DNA of 64,000 nucleotides from Bacteroidota bacterium (GTDB lineage Bacteria; Bacteroidota; Bacteroidia; AKYH767-A; JAHEYN01): NCBI GenBank assembly GCA_023251555.1, contig JAHEYN010000013.1, positions 33,300 to 97,299 of the forward strand, read 5' to 3'. Shown piece by piece: positions 52,972 to 62,382 of this stretch (position 1 is its first letter; each line of letters starts with the position of its first letter). The notes under the pieces were generated by a model. It saw only the letters and a program-made list of their open reading frames with translations, ran no database searches and was not told where the DNA came from. The position numbers and the translations under genes were made by a program.

Positions 52972-55900
52972 TTATTGTTTTATAAATTTTATTTGAGATT
53001 GTTGGCTTATTGAACTTACCTTTAAAAGGTACACCCCCTGTGACAGTTCATTGATATTTAATTTCAAGTCGTTCATTCCTTTTATTGTTTTTATTGCTTC
53101 ATTCTTAACAACATTTCCCACAACATCTGATATAGAAATATTTATTTCAGAATTCCTCTTTGAGTAAAATTTACAGTTCAATTCTTTATTCGCAGGAACA
53201 GGATAAACAGAAATCGGGAAGTCAGAAACCGGGAGTTGAACAGCAACAATTTTCGAATAGGTAAATCCTCCGTCAAAATCGACTTGTTTCAAACGATAAT
53301 ACACTTCAGATCCGCTAAGTGTAATATTTTGGTCATTGAATTTATAATTGATTGATGTACTAGTGTTGCCTGCTCCCTTTATTGTTCCTATTGCTTGCCA
53401 GCCACTCTCATCTTTTCTTTCTATTGTAAAGAAATCATTATTGATTTCAGCAGCGGTTGTCCATTCTAATAAATTTACATTGCCTGCATTTTTTCCTGAA
53501 AAAGAAATATATTCTACGGGCAGAGGTACAGCACATCCTCCTCCGAATGTGATTTTTCGGATACGCTGACCAACATTATCTGACTCATATACATTTCCGT
53601 ATGCATCTACAGCCACCCCTCTGGGATTATATACCGTTGCACTGGTAGCAGGAATTCCATCGCCATTATAAATACAAGCGATTCCCGTCCCCGCTATTCT
53701 GGTAATAATTCCCGTGACCGCATCTATTTTCCTGATGCAGCAATTTTGTTCATCTGCCAGATAAACATTGCCTAAAGCATCAACAGCCACTTCCCCATCA
53801 ATGGGATATATTTGAGCAGCAGTGGCCAATCCCCCATCGCCTGAGAATCCGATAGTCCCATTTCCTGCTACAGTGCTGATAATTCCTGTTGTAGCAGTTA
53901 CTTTACGGATACGTCCCCCCCATCCATCGAGTATATAAACATTTCCTGATGCATCAACTGCAACCCCGACAGGAGAGTTCAGGTCTGACGTTGTAGCTGG
54001 AACTCCGTCAGTATAAACATATCCAAATCCGCCGGTTCCTGCTATCGTAGTTATTATTCCTGTGCTGACATTTATTTTCCGGACCATTCCGCTGCTTCCT
54101 CCGGTATTATATCCGCCACCGGCTATATAAACATTTCCTGATAAATCAACAGCTACAGAAAAAGGGCTGTTTACTTCTGCAGCGGTAGCAAGGCCTCCAT
54201 CACCGGAAGTATTTGCATTTCCATTTCCTGCAATTGTACTTATGATTCCTGTGCCAGCAGCTACTTTACGGATTCTGTTATTAAGCTGATCAGCTATATA
54301 AATATTTCCTGATGCGTCAACTGCAATGCCACATGGCTGATTTAATTCTGCTGCAACAGCAGGCCCTCCGTCACCGGAAAAAGATCCTCCTCCATAAGGG
54401 CCTCCCACACCGGCTATTTCGGTTATTATGCCCGTAGTCATATCTATCTTTCGGGCATGATGAAACACAGGATCTGTAAAGTATAGATTACAAGAAGCAT
54501 CAAGTGCCAGTTGTTCAGGATACATAATATCTGCCGCAGTGGCGAGGCCTCCGTTTCCTGAGAATCCTCCATTTCCTGTTCCGGCAATAGTAGATATGAG
54601 GGGAGTAGTATAAAGTACAATAGGCCTGTTCCCCGAAGGGGCCTGAGTAGCAGGAGTTTTTGCTGTGCCAACAGTCAGTGAGGTGCATTCTGCATCAATC
54701 ACATTGCCTGCACCGGCTGTTCCTGATACATCATAAGTAAGCCAGAAATAATTTGTGCCTAATGTTAAGGTTTGTGTTCCCGTAATATTATAAGTTGTCG
54801 GGGTTGCAGGAGGAGAAGCGTATGCAGATCCAAATTGGTTTATTGCAGCAAACACAGAACTGTTTCCGGTGTACCATAGTTTTGCATTGCTTATATCTGC
54901 CACGCTGGTAGTCCCTGTAGTTCTGAAAGTAAAGCTGGTTGCACTCAATGGAGATCCATTGCTGACTGTAGTAACTATTTCTATTCCGACTACCTGTGCC
55001 GTAGTCGTTCCCTGTGTTACCGATGTGGTGTTATTTTGAGTTGTTATGCAGGAGCCATATTGCATGTTTTGAATCAGCCTGGTCCCTGCAGGTATTGTCA
55101 CAGCAGGTGTTCGCACTTTTCCTCCAACAGTAATGGATGTACATTGCCCATCTATGGAGTTATTTAAAGTGGCTCCGGAAGGAACATCATAAGTAAGCCA
55201 AAAATAGTTAGTGCCCACAACCATGGTCGCAGAGCCCGCTATATTGAATGATCCATTTGGTGCACCGATAGTACTCCCGAACTGAGTTGCGGAAGCTACA
55301 CTAAAAACAGATACATTAGATGTGTACCATACTTTGGCATTTGTTATGTCCGTTGCCGGAGCAGTGGTTCCCGTAGTGTTAAATGTAAAGTTTGTTACAT
55401 TATCTGCCTGTGTCATAACAATTTGCACCCCAATGACTTCATTGCTTGTGGTCGAAGTCCCAACTGCAGTGGTAGTATTTTGAGTAGTAGTGCTGGAAGT
55501 AAAGGCATCGTATATTGTTCTTGTCCCTGCGGGTGTGGTTACAGCAGGAGTTCGGGATACTCCTCCTACTATGAAGGACGAGCACTGCGCATCTATTACA
55601 TTTCCGGAAACAGCTCCTGAAGGCACATCGTAGGTAAGCCAGAAGTAATTTGTGTTGGGAAATAATGTTTTGGTAAATCCATTAATGGTAAAAGGAGTTC
55701 CGCTTACCGGCGGTGATGCAAAAGTAGCTCCCAGTTGAGTGGCTGCTGAAAAAATACAACTGTTGCCGGTATACCATAGTTTAGCATTGCTGATATCTGC
55801 TACATTCGTTGTTCCGTTAGTCAGAAAAGTAAAACTGGTAGCAGAAAGTGCTGAAGTGCTATTATTGGTTATCACTTCAATGCCTATAACTTCCTGATTG

Positions 55901-56538
55901 GTGGTTGCTTTATATACTGTTGAGGTGTTGTTTTGAGTGGTGGTGCTTGCAGCATTGTAGGTCATTGCAGCCACAGGTGTTATATTGACTATATAATCTT
56001 CCACTTCTCCGTACCAATTATTATTTGATACAGGCGCTCCGGTGGATACAACTCCATCATCATAATCTACAGCGACGCGCATATTTTTCAATCCGGATGC
56101 TGATGCTGAAGCGGTAAAACTAAAATTAGCGGTGACAGGTCCCGTGCCTGAACTTAATGCTGATGTGCCCAACAGCTCCCCTGCATCAAGAAAATCCCCA
56201 TCACTGTTGTAATCAATCCATGCCCGTACTCTCATTGGATACCAGTTGGTTTGTGTAAAGGTCAGCGTGTAACTCCCGCTTTGATTTAATACAGCGGTTT
56301 GAGCAGTTGTGGCAGATGTTGCCCACTCTTCAAATTCAGATGAAGTTCGGTTGATAGTTGTGTTTAGTTTAACATTGGTAAACCCATTACCACAGCCACT
56401 GCATAGTGGAATAGGAACTGTAATTGCAGGAGGAGAAGTTATGCAACCACCATAGGTCTTGTTAAATAATAATATCATTAATGAGGTTACTGTTAAAAAT
56501 AATTTTGCAGTTACAAAGGGGGGTATTGTCTTTGGCAT
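52972..56538 (-). CDS. T9SS protein with GEVED domain, Ig-like repeats and NHL propeller
   Basis: The 1188-aa protein has an N-terminal signal (LFLTVTSLMILLFNKTYGG). A GEVED domain follows (WYPMRVRAWIDYNSDGDFLD, NNWYGEVEDYIVNI) up to residue 190. Four repeats of about 110 residues, each with TNYFWLTYDVPSG and ISNAKLWYTGN, fill 195-650. NHL-type units (GIAVDASGNIYIADQLNNRI) make a propeller at 655-1000. The shared module and the type A tail (ISVYPVPANKELNC, ending QSQIKFIKQ) follow. Such mosaics serve as surface adhesins or recognition proteins in T9SS bacteria. The Ig-like repeats resemble those of the next gene, indicating shared origin. Confidence 0.9.
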   Translation of the reverse strand: MPKTIPPFVTAKLFLTVTSLMILLFNKTYGGCITSPPAITVPIPLCSGCGNGFTNVKLNTTINRTSSEFEEWATSATTAQTAVLNQSGSYTLTFTQTNWYPMRVRAWIDYNSDGDFLDAGELLGTSALSSGTGPVTANFSFTASASASGLKNMRVAVDYDDGVVSTGAPVSNNNWYGEVEDYIVNITPVAAMTYNAASTTTQNNTSTVYKATTNQEVIGIEVITNNSTSALSATSFTFLTNGTTNVADISNAKLWYTGNSCIFSAATQLGATFASPPVSGTPFTINGFTKTLFPNTNYFWLTYDVPSGAVSGNVIDAQCSSFIVGGVSRTPAVTTPAGTRTIYDAFTSSTTTQNTTTAVGTSTTSNEVIGVQIVMTQADNVTNFTFNTTGTTAPATDITNAKVWYTSNVSVFSVASATQFGSTIGAPNGSFNIAGSATMVVGTNYFWLTYDVPSGATLNNSIDGQCTSITVGGKVRTPAVTIPAGTRLIQNMQYGSCITTQNNTTSVTQGTTTAQVVGIEIVTTVSNGSPLSATSFTFRTTGTTSVADISNAKLWYTGNSSVFAAINQFGSAYASPPATPTTYNITGTQTLTLGTNYFWLTYDVSGTAGAGNVIDAECTSLTVGTAKTPATQAPSGNRPIVLYTTPLISTIAGTGNGGFSGNGGLATAADIMYPEQLALDASCNLYFTDPVFHHARKIDMTTGIITEIAGVGGPYGGGSFSGDGGPAVAAELNQPCGIAVDASGNIYIADQLNNRIRKVAAGTGIISTIAGNGNANTSGDGGLATAAEVNSPFSVAVDLSGNVYIAGGGYNTGGSSGMVRKINVSTGIITTIAGTGGFGYVYTDGVPATTSDLNSPVGVAVDASGNVYILDGWGGRIRKVTATTGIISTVAGNGTIGFSGDGGLATAAQIYPIDGEVAVDALGNVYLADEQNCCIRKIDAVTGIITRIAGTGIACIYNGDGIPATSATVYNPRGVAVDAYGNVYESDNVGQRIRKITFGGGCAVPLPVEYISFSGKNAGNVNLLEWTTAAEINNDFFTIERKDESGWQAIGTIKGAGNTSTSINYKFNDQNITLSGSEVYYRLKQVDFDGGFTYSKIVAVQLPVSDFPISVYPVPANKELNCKFYSKRNSEINISISDVVGNVVKNEAIKTIKGMNDLKLNINELSQGVYLLKVSSISQQSQIKFIKQ

Positions 56539-56605
56539 TAAGTAATTATTTTAATATTTAATTTGAACATATGAAAGAAGTGAAGAGGCCCGGCCTCTCA
56601 TCCGG

Positions 56606-59600
56606 TTATTCTTTAATAAATTTCGCCTGGAACTGCTGCGCGTCATTATTAATGCTCAGGAAATAGACCCCCCGGGGGAGGTTATAAACAGGGATCTCCA
56701 TCTTGCTGATTCCGCGCTTCCCCTGTTTCTGTTCCCGGTAAATAACATTCCCGAGAACATCTGTAACAGAAATGCTGATGGCTGATTCCCTCTCTGATTT
56801 TAGTTCGCATATGAGCTCTTTCTGTGCGGGGTTGGGATAAACATTCAGGAAGGAGTTTTCACTAATCCCTTTTACCGTGATTATTTCCGAGTAAGCATAC
56901 CCACCGTTTATGTCGGTTTCTCTCAGGCGGTAATATCTTATTTTCTCTTTTATGATTTTTGCGTCGGTGAAAGAGTAATACGTTGGGTAATGACTGTCAC
57001 CATTGGCTTTTACCCTGCCCACGGGTTCGAAGTGAATACCATCGCTGCTGCGTTCGGGGATATAATAATCCATGTTGTTTTCAGTGGCGGAAGCCCAGCG
57101 CAGCAGTACTTCAGCTGCGGCTGTTTTCTCAGCGGTGAAGTATGTTATTTCCAGCGGGAGTGGCACGGGGGTGCAGAGAACACTGTAGTCGCCTGTGATG
57201 GCCGAAGGAGTGAACGGCATGGCGTTGGTGGCTGCAGATCCTGCCCTGGGTGAAGCAGGAGAACTGTTGAAAGTAATGCTGGCACTGCTTAGCGTAACAT
57301 CGGAGTTGGGAATCATGATGGCCGTGGTTTTACAGGCAGTTTGCCCGTACTGGTCTGTTTTAATAAGGTAAGCATATTCCGTATAGTTGCTCATGGTGGT
57401 TCTCGTAGTGGATGCGATGGCATAGCCTCCGTCGGTGGTCTGCCTTACCACTCCCCGTCCGTTGAAATAACCCATCCCGCTCACATCCATCGACCACTGG
57501 AGATTCCCGTTAAAATCTGTTTTTATAAGAAGATTGGTATTGATATCAGTAGGATTGGCTGCGCTGAAGCCATAGCTGGAGCTGGTAATATCTAAAATCA
57601 AACCTCCGTCGGAGGTAATCTGCAGCGACTGAGGGGAACCCATAGACTCGAACGCGGTTCCGCCGAAACGCCTGGCCCACTGGAGGGCTCCCAGAGAGCT
57701 TGCCTTCACGAGGAGAGCATCCGAAGTGCTCCCGATGGTCCCGAGCATAACATAACCTCCGTCAGAGGTTTGTGAAACAGAGTAACCCCATTCGGAATCC
57801 GTGGTGCCGTAGGCTTTTGCCCAGCCGAGGCCTCCGGCAGAATTTGTTTTAATGAGATAGAAGTCATTCGTTCCGCCGGCAGTGTAGTTGATAGTTGTCC
57901 CGAAAAGGACGTAACCTCCGTCGGCTGTTTGTTTCGCGCTTGCGCCCCTGTCGGAATTCGAGCCTGAAGAGGTAGAGTAGGTGGCATTCCACTGGAAGTT
58001 GCCGCTTGCATCCACCTTCACAAGACAGGCGTCGAAGTTGGCCCTGAACTCTGTACTGGTGCCGCCGATAATATAACCCCCGTCGCTGGTTCTGGCAACG
58101 GACATAGCATTCCCGGAGCAGTTGCCGTAACGGTTTGACCATTGTACGGACATGCCCGTTGGGTCTACTTTCAGAAGATTGATACTTTGCCCGGTGGTGC
58201 TGTATGCACAGATCAGCCCGCCGTCCGCTGCTTCCACCATGTCGAACCCGTTGTGATTGCCACCGTCGTTAAACTTGCTCGACCAGGCCTGGTTGCCAAG
58301 GGCATCGGTTTTAGTAAGGTAGATATCCCATGGAAGGAAGGAGTTGGAAGTGGTGGCGGTAAATCCGAGTGTTGCGTAGCCGCCATCGCTGGTGAGTGCA
58401 AGCGCATGCGCTGCCCCGTAAAGGCCCTGGGAGGTTGCCTGGTAATTAACCTGGAATACTGTCTGGGCATATGTGCATGCGGTAGTAGAAAAGGAAGGGG
58501 TTGTTACACTGTGCTGGTTCCAGCCCCCGCTCATATTTTTTACCTGTATGGAGTTGGCAGCAAAACTATAACTGCCTGCAGGAGGATTGATCACTCCTCC
58601 CACGCTGATGGTGAAAGCGGTATTGGTATTAATAAGGGGACTGCTGTTCCCGGGAACATTGAAAGTGAGGGTGGTGCCCGACTTCGTGACAGAGCTTACG
58701 CTAAGCCCGTTAAAGGTGACAATAAGATTATTCTGAAAAGTAATTCCGGCGGGGAATGTAATACTGGCAGTGCCGGCGGGCGTCCCTCCCGTATTATAGC
58801 TGCATATTTGTGAATTAGGGTCTGCAGTAGTGGAGAGAGAAAAAGTGTAGGTGCTTGCGGATGTACATGTGTTGTTCAGCGCCACGGAAGCGACTCCCCA
58901 GTCTATATTGGCCACGGGGTTCGCAGAGCAGAGAAAATTTTTCGCAATAGTGTCATTGGCATTATTTGCATCACCCGCTCCTCCGTTGGGAAGGCTCGTC
59001 CAAATCTTTATAAAATGGGTGGCGTTTGAGAAGTTAAAACTGCCGATGGTAACGGTGGTGCTTGATCCGTAAGCGAGAGTGCCGGTCCAGCTGTATTGTG
59101 TCTGGGTGACTCCGTCTATCTGCCAGTTTATTTTTACGCTGGTGAGATTAGCGGGGTAGCAGGAGAGCGTATTAAAATAATTCAGGGTAACATCTACGTT
59201 GTACGTTCCTGCGGCAGGGATAGGGTCTGCGGGACTTACGATCGTACTGATACCTGCATCGGGATTAGGGAGCCTGAAGTCAAGCTGCATGGCGGCTCTC
59301 CTTGTTGTCAGCACCGTGGCAGGAGGCGTTGTGGCACCGCCCAGGCATCTTGAAAGCCCTGCGGGATTGTAGCTGTACCACGTCATGCCGGGAGAGGCAC
59401 AGGATGCACTGGGCATGTGGCTCCGGATGTATACTTTTATGTTGGAAGTGCCATTCCAGGAAAACGCCCCGTTTGTAATCCAGGTTTGCCACTGACCCGT
59501 AGTGGCAGTAATATTATCAGTTGTGCTGGAATACACCAGGGTGGGGTTGTCGGCAGTCATCTGGGCGTCAAAAGTGGTTGCTGCAGAAACAGTGGTTTCG

Positions 59601-59896
59601 GAAGAATTGTACATCCATATACTCAGGGCAAAATCATTGGTAGAGTAGGTACATGCATTGGCTTTCTGGAAAGCAATGGAACTGATAATACCGGCGAAAC
59701 CTGCAGGAGATGCAGCAGTAATCTCAGTTTTGGTGATGATGTAAATGTTATCGGTGTAAGGGTACGTCGTATAACCTGCCATGGGAGCGTAGGCTGAATT
59801 GTAAAGTGTTCCGCTCCCTATGGTTACAATGGTTCCGGAAGAATGTACTGCTGACAGGCTTAGCAGTATTGAGGCTGCGAGTGTGGTTTTTTTCAT
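56606..59896 (-). CDS. T9SS-secreted multidomain protein with TDGGY propeller
   Basis: The 1096-aa protein has a signal peptide (MKKTTLAASILLSLSAVHSS). The N-terminal 190 residues form a beta-sandwich-like domain (SIAFQKANACTYSTNDFALS). A CARDB-like Ig domain follows at about 210-330 (PADPIPAAGTYNVDVTLNYF). Residues 480-860 hold propeller units with TSDGGYxxxG and LLKVDPTGMSVQWS-type strands. The shared module (LEITYFTAEKTAAAEVLLRW, NNMDYYIPERSSDGIHFEPV) leads to a type A tail ending QQFQAKFIKE. It is the first gene of the four-gene T9SS run. A surface role is expected from the tail; no enzyme motif is visible. Confidence 0.9.
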   Translation of the reverse strand: MKKTTLAASILLSLSAVHSSGTIVTIGSGTLYNSAYAPMAGYTTYPYTDNIYIITKTEITAASPAGFAGIISSIAFQKANACTYSTNDFALSIWMYNSSETTVSAATTFDAQMTADNPTLVYSSTTDNITATTGQWQTWITNGAFSWNGTSNIKVYIRSHMPSASCASPGMTWYSYNPAGLSRCLGGATTPPATVLTTRRAAMQLDFRLPNPDAGISTIVSPADPIPAAGTYNVDVTLNYFNTLSCYPANLTSVKINWQIDGVTQTQYSWTGTLAYGSSTTVTIGSFNFSNATHFIKIWTSLPNGGAGDANNANDTIAKNFLCSANPVANIDWGVASVALNNTCTSASTYTFSLSTTADPNSQICSYNTGGTPAGTASITFPAGITFQNNLIVTFNGLSVSSVTKSGTTLTFNVPGNSSPLINTNTAFTISVGGVINPPAGSYSFAANSIQVKNMSGGWNQHSVTTPSFSTTACTYAQTVFQVNYQATSQGLYGAAHALALTSDGGYATLGFTATTSNSFLPWDIYLTKTDALGNQAWSSKFNDGGNHNGFDMVEAADGGLICAYSTTGQSINLLKVDPTGMSVQWSNRYGNCSGNAMSVARTSDGGYIIGGTSTEFRANFDACLVKVDASGNFQWNATYSTSSGSNSDRGASAKQTADGGYVLFGTTINYTAGGTNDFYLIKTNSAGGLGWAKAYGTTDSEWGYSVSQTSDGGYVMLGTIGSTSDALLVKASSLGALQWARRFGGTAFESMGSPQSLQITSDGGLILDITSSSYGFSAANPTDINTNLLIKTDFNGNLQWSMDVSGMGYFNGRGVVRQTTDGGYAIASTTRTTMSNYTEYAYLIKTDQYGQTACKTTAIMIPNSDVTLSSASITFNSSPASPRAGSAATNAMPFTPSAITGDYSVLCTPVPLPLEITYFTAEKTAAAEVLLRWASATENNMDYYIPERSSDGIHFEPVGRVKANGDSHYPTYYSFTDAKIIKEKIRYYRLRETDINGGYAYSEIITVKGISENSFLNVYPNPAQKELICELKSERESAISISVTDVLGNVIYREQKQGKRGISKMEIPVYNLPRGVYFLSINNDAQQFQAKFIKE

Positions 59897-60140
59897 AACG
59901 TGAATTGTGTGGTTTTTATTAATTCCCTGCTGCTTGCAGGCGGGGGAGCAGTTTAGATTTTTTCGCGGTTAAACTAAAGATCTCTTTTTGCCGGAGGCTT
60001 TTACAAAACAAAAGATAAAAATTCGTGGAAGTCTAGTTCCCGGTAAAATGCACAGAAAAAGGAGATAAAAAGAGGTATGAATGAACTTTATGCTATAAAA
60101 AAGCAGGGAAGTAATGAGATTTAATTTTTCCTCTTACAAC

Positions 60141-61106
60141 TTATCGTTTATTTCTAACGACAGACTCAACCCATTGCTTTCCCCAGTTGTCCAGTTCTTC
60201 TGCACTCCACAGCCCGGGGTAGAAAATACGTTTCTGGAACCTGGGGGGAAGATACTTTTGCCAGTTGGTTCCGCCTGTGGCAGCAACATCTTCCGGCTCT
60301 CTCTGCAGGTAGCGCACAGCTGACTTATAATGAACCAGCGGCCAGTTGATATTTACATTTACATCCAGCTGCCGCAGGGCGAGCACAAGCTGCTCATTCT
60401 CCCTGTCTTCACGGGGCAGGTTTCGGTATAAGGCAAGGAGATTGCGGTTCTTATATTCTTTTGCAAGGGCAATGAGCCTGTCCCTGTATTTCTGTTCAAA
60501 CTGTTTTAAGGTGAGAGTAGGCTTGCCTGTGGCCTCCTCTGTGGCTCCGGATTTCCAGTAAATATCTTCGAACATCTCTTCAAAAGGGATGTCGCTGACG
60601 CCTTCGTATTTCGCTCTCTTATCTTTTGCAACAAGGCGGATGAAATCGGTAGAGGATATTTCTATCATGCGGTATTGCGCCGACTGGAAGCCGCTTGCAG
60701 GGAGCAGGGACATCCGGTACTTCATAAATTGTTCAGGCTCCATCCCGTCCACCATAATATCAAAAGAACTTGTGAGGTTCTGAAAATAACGGTTGATGCG
60801 CGTTACCCTTGCAGTAAAAAAATCAGGGGTAAGCTTTTCCCTGTAGGCAAGCTGTTCAAATTCGTGCAGGATCATCCGGAAATACAGCTCGGTCACCTGG
60901 TGATACATAATAAATATTTTCTCGTCAGGAAAGCTGGTCCTTGGTATCTGAAGGGTAAGCAGGGTGTCAAGGTGTATGTAGTTCCAGTAAGTAAGGTAGT
61001 CAGCATAAAGCAAACCGTCGAGGTAAGAGGTGATGTCCTGGCCCATGGCCTGGTATTTCTCCTCGAGTTTTTGTATGCGTGCGGTAAGTTCCGGGTTGAG
61101 ATCCAT
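60141..61106 (-). CDS. Tryptophan 2,3-dioxygenase family protein
   Basis: This heme enzyme opens the indole ring of tryptophan to give N-formylkynurenine, the first step of the kynurenine route to NAD or anthranilate. The 321-aa protein contains the heme and substrate segment FIMYHQVTELYFRMILHEFE near residue 70. It also has LPASGFQSAQYRMIEI near residue 137 and ATGGTNWQKYLPPRFQKRIF near the C-terminus, matching the family. The fold is all-alpha without a signal peptide. No other kynurenine pathway gene is next to it in the window. It follows no operon partner within 200 bp. Confidence 0.93.
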   Translation of the reverse strand: MDLNPELTARIQKLEEKYQAMGQDITSYLDGLLYADYLTYWNYIHLDTLLTLQIPRTSFPDEKIFIMYHQVTELYFRMILHEFEQLAYREKLTPDFFTARVTRINRYFQNLTSSFDIMVDGMEPEQFMKYRMSLLPASGFQSAQYRMIEISSTDFIRLVAKDKRAKYEGVSDIPFEEMFEDIYWKSGATEEATGKPTLTLKQFEQKYRDRLIALAKEYKNRNLLALYRNLPREDRENEQLVLALRQLDVNVNINWPLVHYKSAVRYLQREPEDVAATGGTNWQKYLPPRFQKRIFYPGLWSAEELDNWGKQWVESVVRNKR

Positions 61107-61319
61107 GCGGAGTAAGGATTTATACAGGCGCGCAAGTTAAATAAAATTGCGTAATGAAAACGAGGAGATCGGCAGCAAACCACCCGTGAAAATGATCACT
61201 GCGGCCATCTGACCATCCATATTGACAAATTGAAAAAAATAAACGTAATTTGCAGTCCTTAATTAATTCAATTAAAAAAAACTTCTCTGTCCAACATTAA
61301 AAATCTAAATCATCAAATC

Positions 61320-62342
61320 ATGAAAAAAGTTTTTATCACAACTGCATTGGTACTGCTGACTTTCGGCGTAAGCCGCATGTGGGCAAATGTTATTACCGTA
61401 AGCAATAACACAATTAATGCCGGTCAATACACCAGCCTTCAGACAGCGCTGGACAACTCCCTGGTGGATGATACTATTTATGTACACGGCTCGCCTAATG
61501 ACTACGGAAACTCCACGGTTTACGTTAAGAGACGTGTTACCATCATAGGGGCAGGCTATGCACCCGTTGGCACCCAGTACAACTGGAAAACCACCATTTC
61601 ATATATCAGTCTTGATTCGGTTCCTTTTACCGATCCAATCAGCGGCACTAAGATTATTGGTGTTGACGGCTATTCCCTCAACTCCGATGCCGGTATCAAT
61701 GATGTGGTGGTGGAACGTACCCAGATAGACTATATATATGTGGAAGGCGACGGATGGATGATTCACAACAACATTACCTATGGAATTGATTGCGGGAACC
61801 ATAGCAATCTATACATAGACAATAACCTGCTCGGGTATGTAAATTATTCGAACAGCGTTTCGGTTGTGATCAGCAACAATATATTTTCGCTATACTCGTG
61901 GGATGCTTTTTACTCTATGACCAATGCACTTATCACGAATAATATCTTCTGGTATTGCACCGCAACGAACGGTACTTCTGCCTGCACATTCAACAAAAAC
62001 ATCACCATGAACAGTTCCTCGCAAATCCTTCCTCCTGCAGGCAATTCCGGGTCCGGGAACCTCAACAACACCAATCCACAGTTCATGGATACATCTATTC
62101 CAACTTCTTCCGTGAGCACTTCCAGTGCCCCCGGTTATGACTGGCATTTGAAAAACACTTCTCCCGGCAAGAATGCAGGAACAGATGGTTCCGATATAGG
62201 CATTTACGGCGGCACTTATCCCGCGCCCAACCTCACCGGAGCCTCACGTATCCCCCAGATGACGCTGATGAACATCGGGAATGCCGTGGTTCCCCAGGGC
62301 GGTAACCTCAATGTTAACTTCAAAGCACGTAAGCAAAACTGA
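61320..62342 (+). CDS. Secreted right-handed beta-helix protein
   Basis: The 340-aa protein has a signal peptide (VFITTALVLLTFGVSRMWA). It begins with VSNNTINAGQYTSLQTALDN, typical of pectate-lyase-like folds, followed by repeats such as YIYVEGDGWMIHNNITYGID and VVISNNIFSLYSWDAFYSMT in which an Asn-Asn-Ile ladder is visible. Right-handed beta-helix proteins bind or cleave polysaccharides, but no catalytic residues can be named here. There is no T9SS tail; the C-terminus is NVNFKARKQN. It may be retained in the periplasm or act with the next gene, which starts 40 bp later. Confidence 0.85.
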   Translation: MKKVFITTALVLLTFGVSRMWANVITVSNNTINAGQYTSLQTALDNSLVDDTIYVHGSPNDYGNSTVYVKRRVTIIGAGYAPVGTQYNWKTTISYISLDSVPFTDPISGTKIIGVDGYSLNSDAGINDVVVERTQIDYIYVEGDGWMIHNNITYGIDCGNHSNLYIDNNLLGYVNYSNSVSVVISNNIFSLYSWDAFYSMTNALITNNIFWYCTATNGTSACTFNKNITMNSSSQILPPAGNSGSGNLNNTNPQFMDTSIPTSSVSTSSAPGYDWHLKNTSPGKNAGTDGSDIGIYGGTYPAPNLTGASRIPQMTLMNIGNAVVPQGGNLNVNFKARKQN

Positions 62343-62349
62343 TCCTGTA

Positions 62350-62369
62350 TTGTCATAACGATATGACAA
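62350..62369 (+). terminator. Short hairpin between the beta-helix gene and the next gene
   Basis: TTGTCATA and TATGACAA pair perfectly around the loop ACGA, 7 bp after the stop codon of the beta-helix gene. The following bases are A-rich with few T, so it may be a weak terminator or an mRNA stabiliser rather than a full stop. Confidence 0.4.
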
Positions 62370-62382
62370 AAATTATTCTGCC

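Noticed and set aside
56606-59896. Regularly spaced repeats in the T9SS genes considered as a CRISPR array
   Set aside because: The repeats are imperfect, in frame, of variable spacing and encode propeller blades. No CRISPR-type repeats or cas genes are present in the window.
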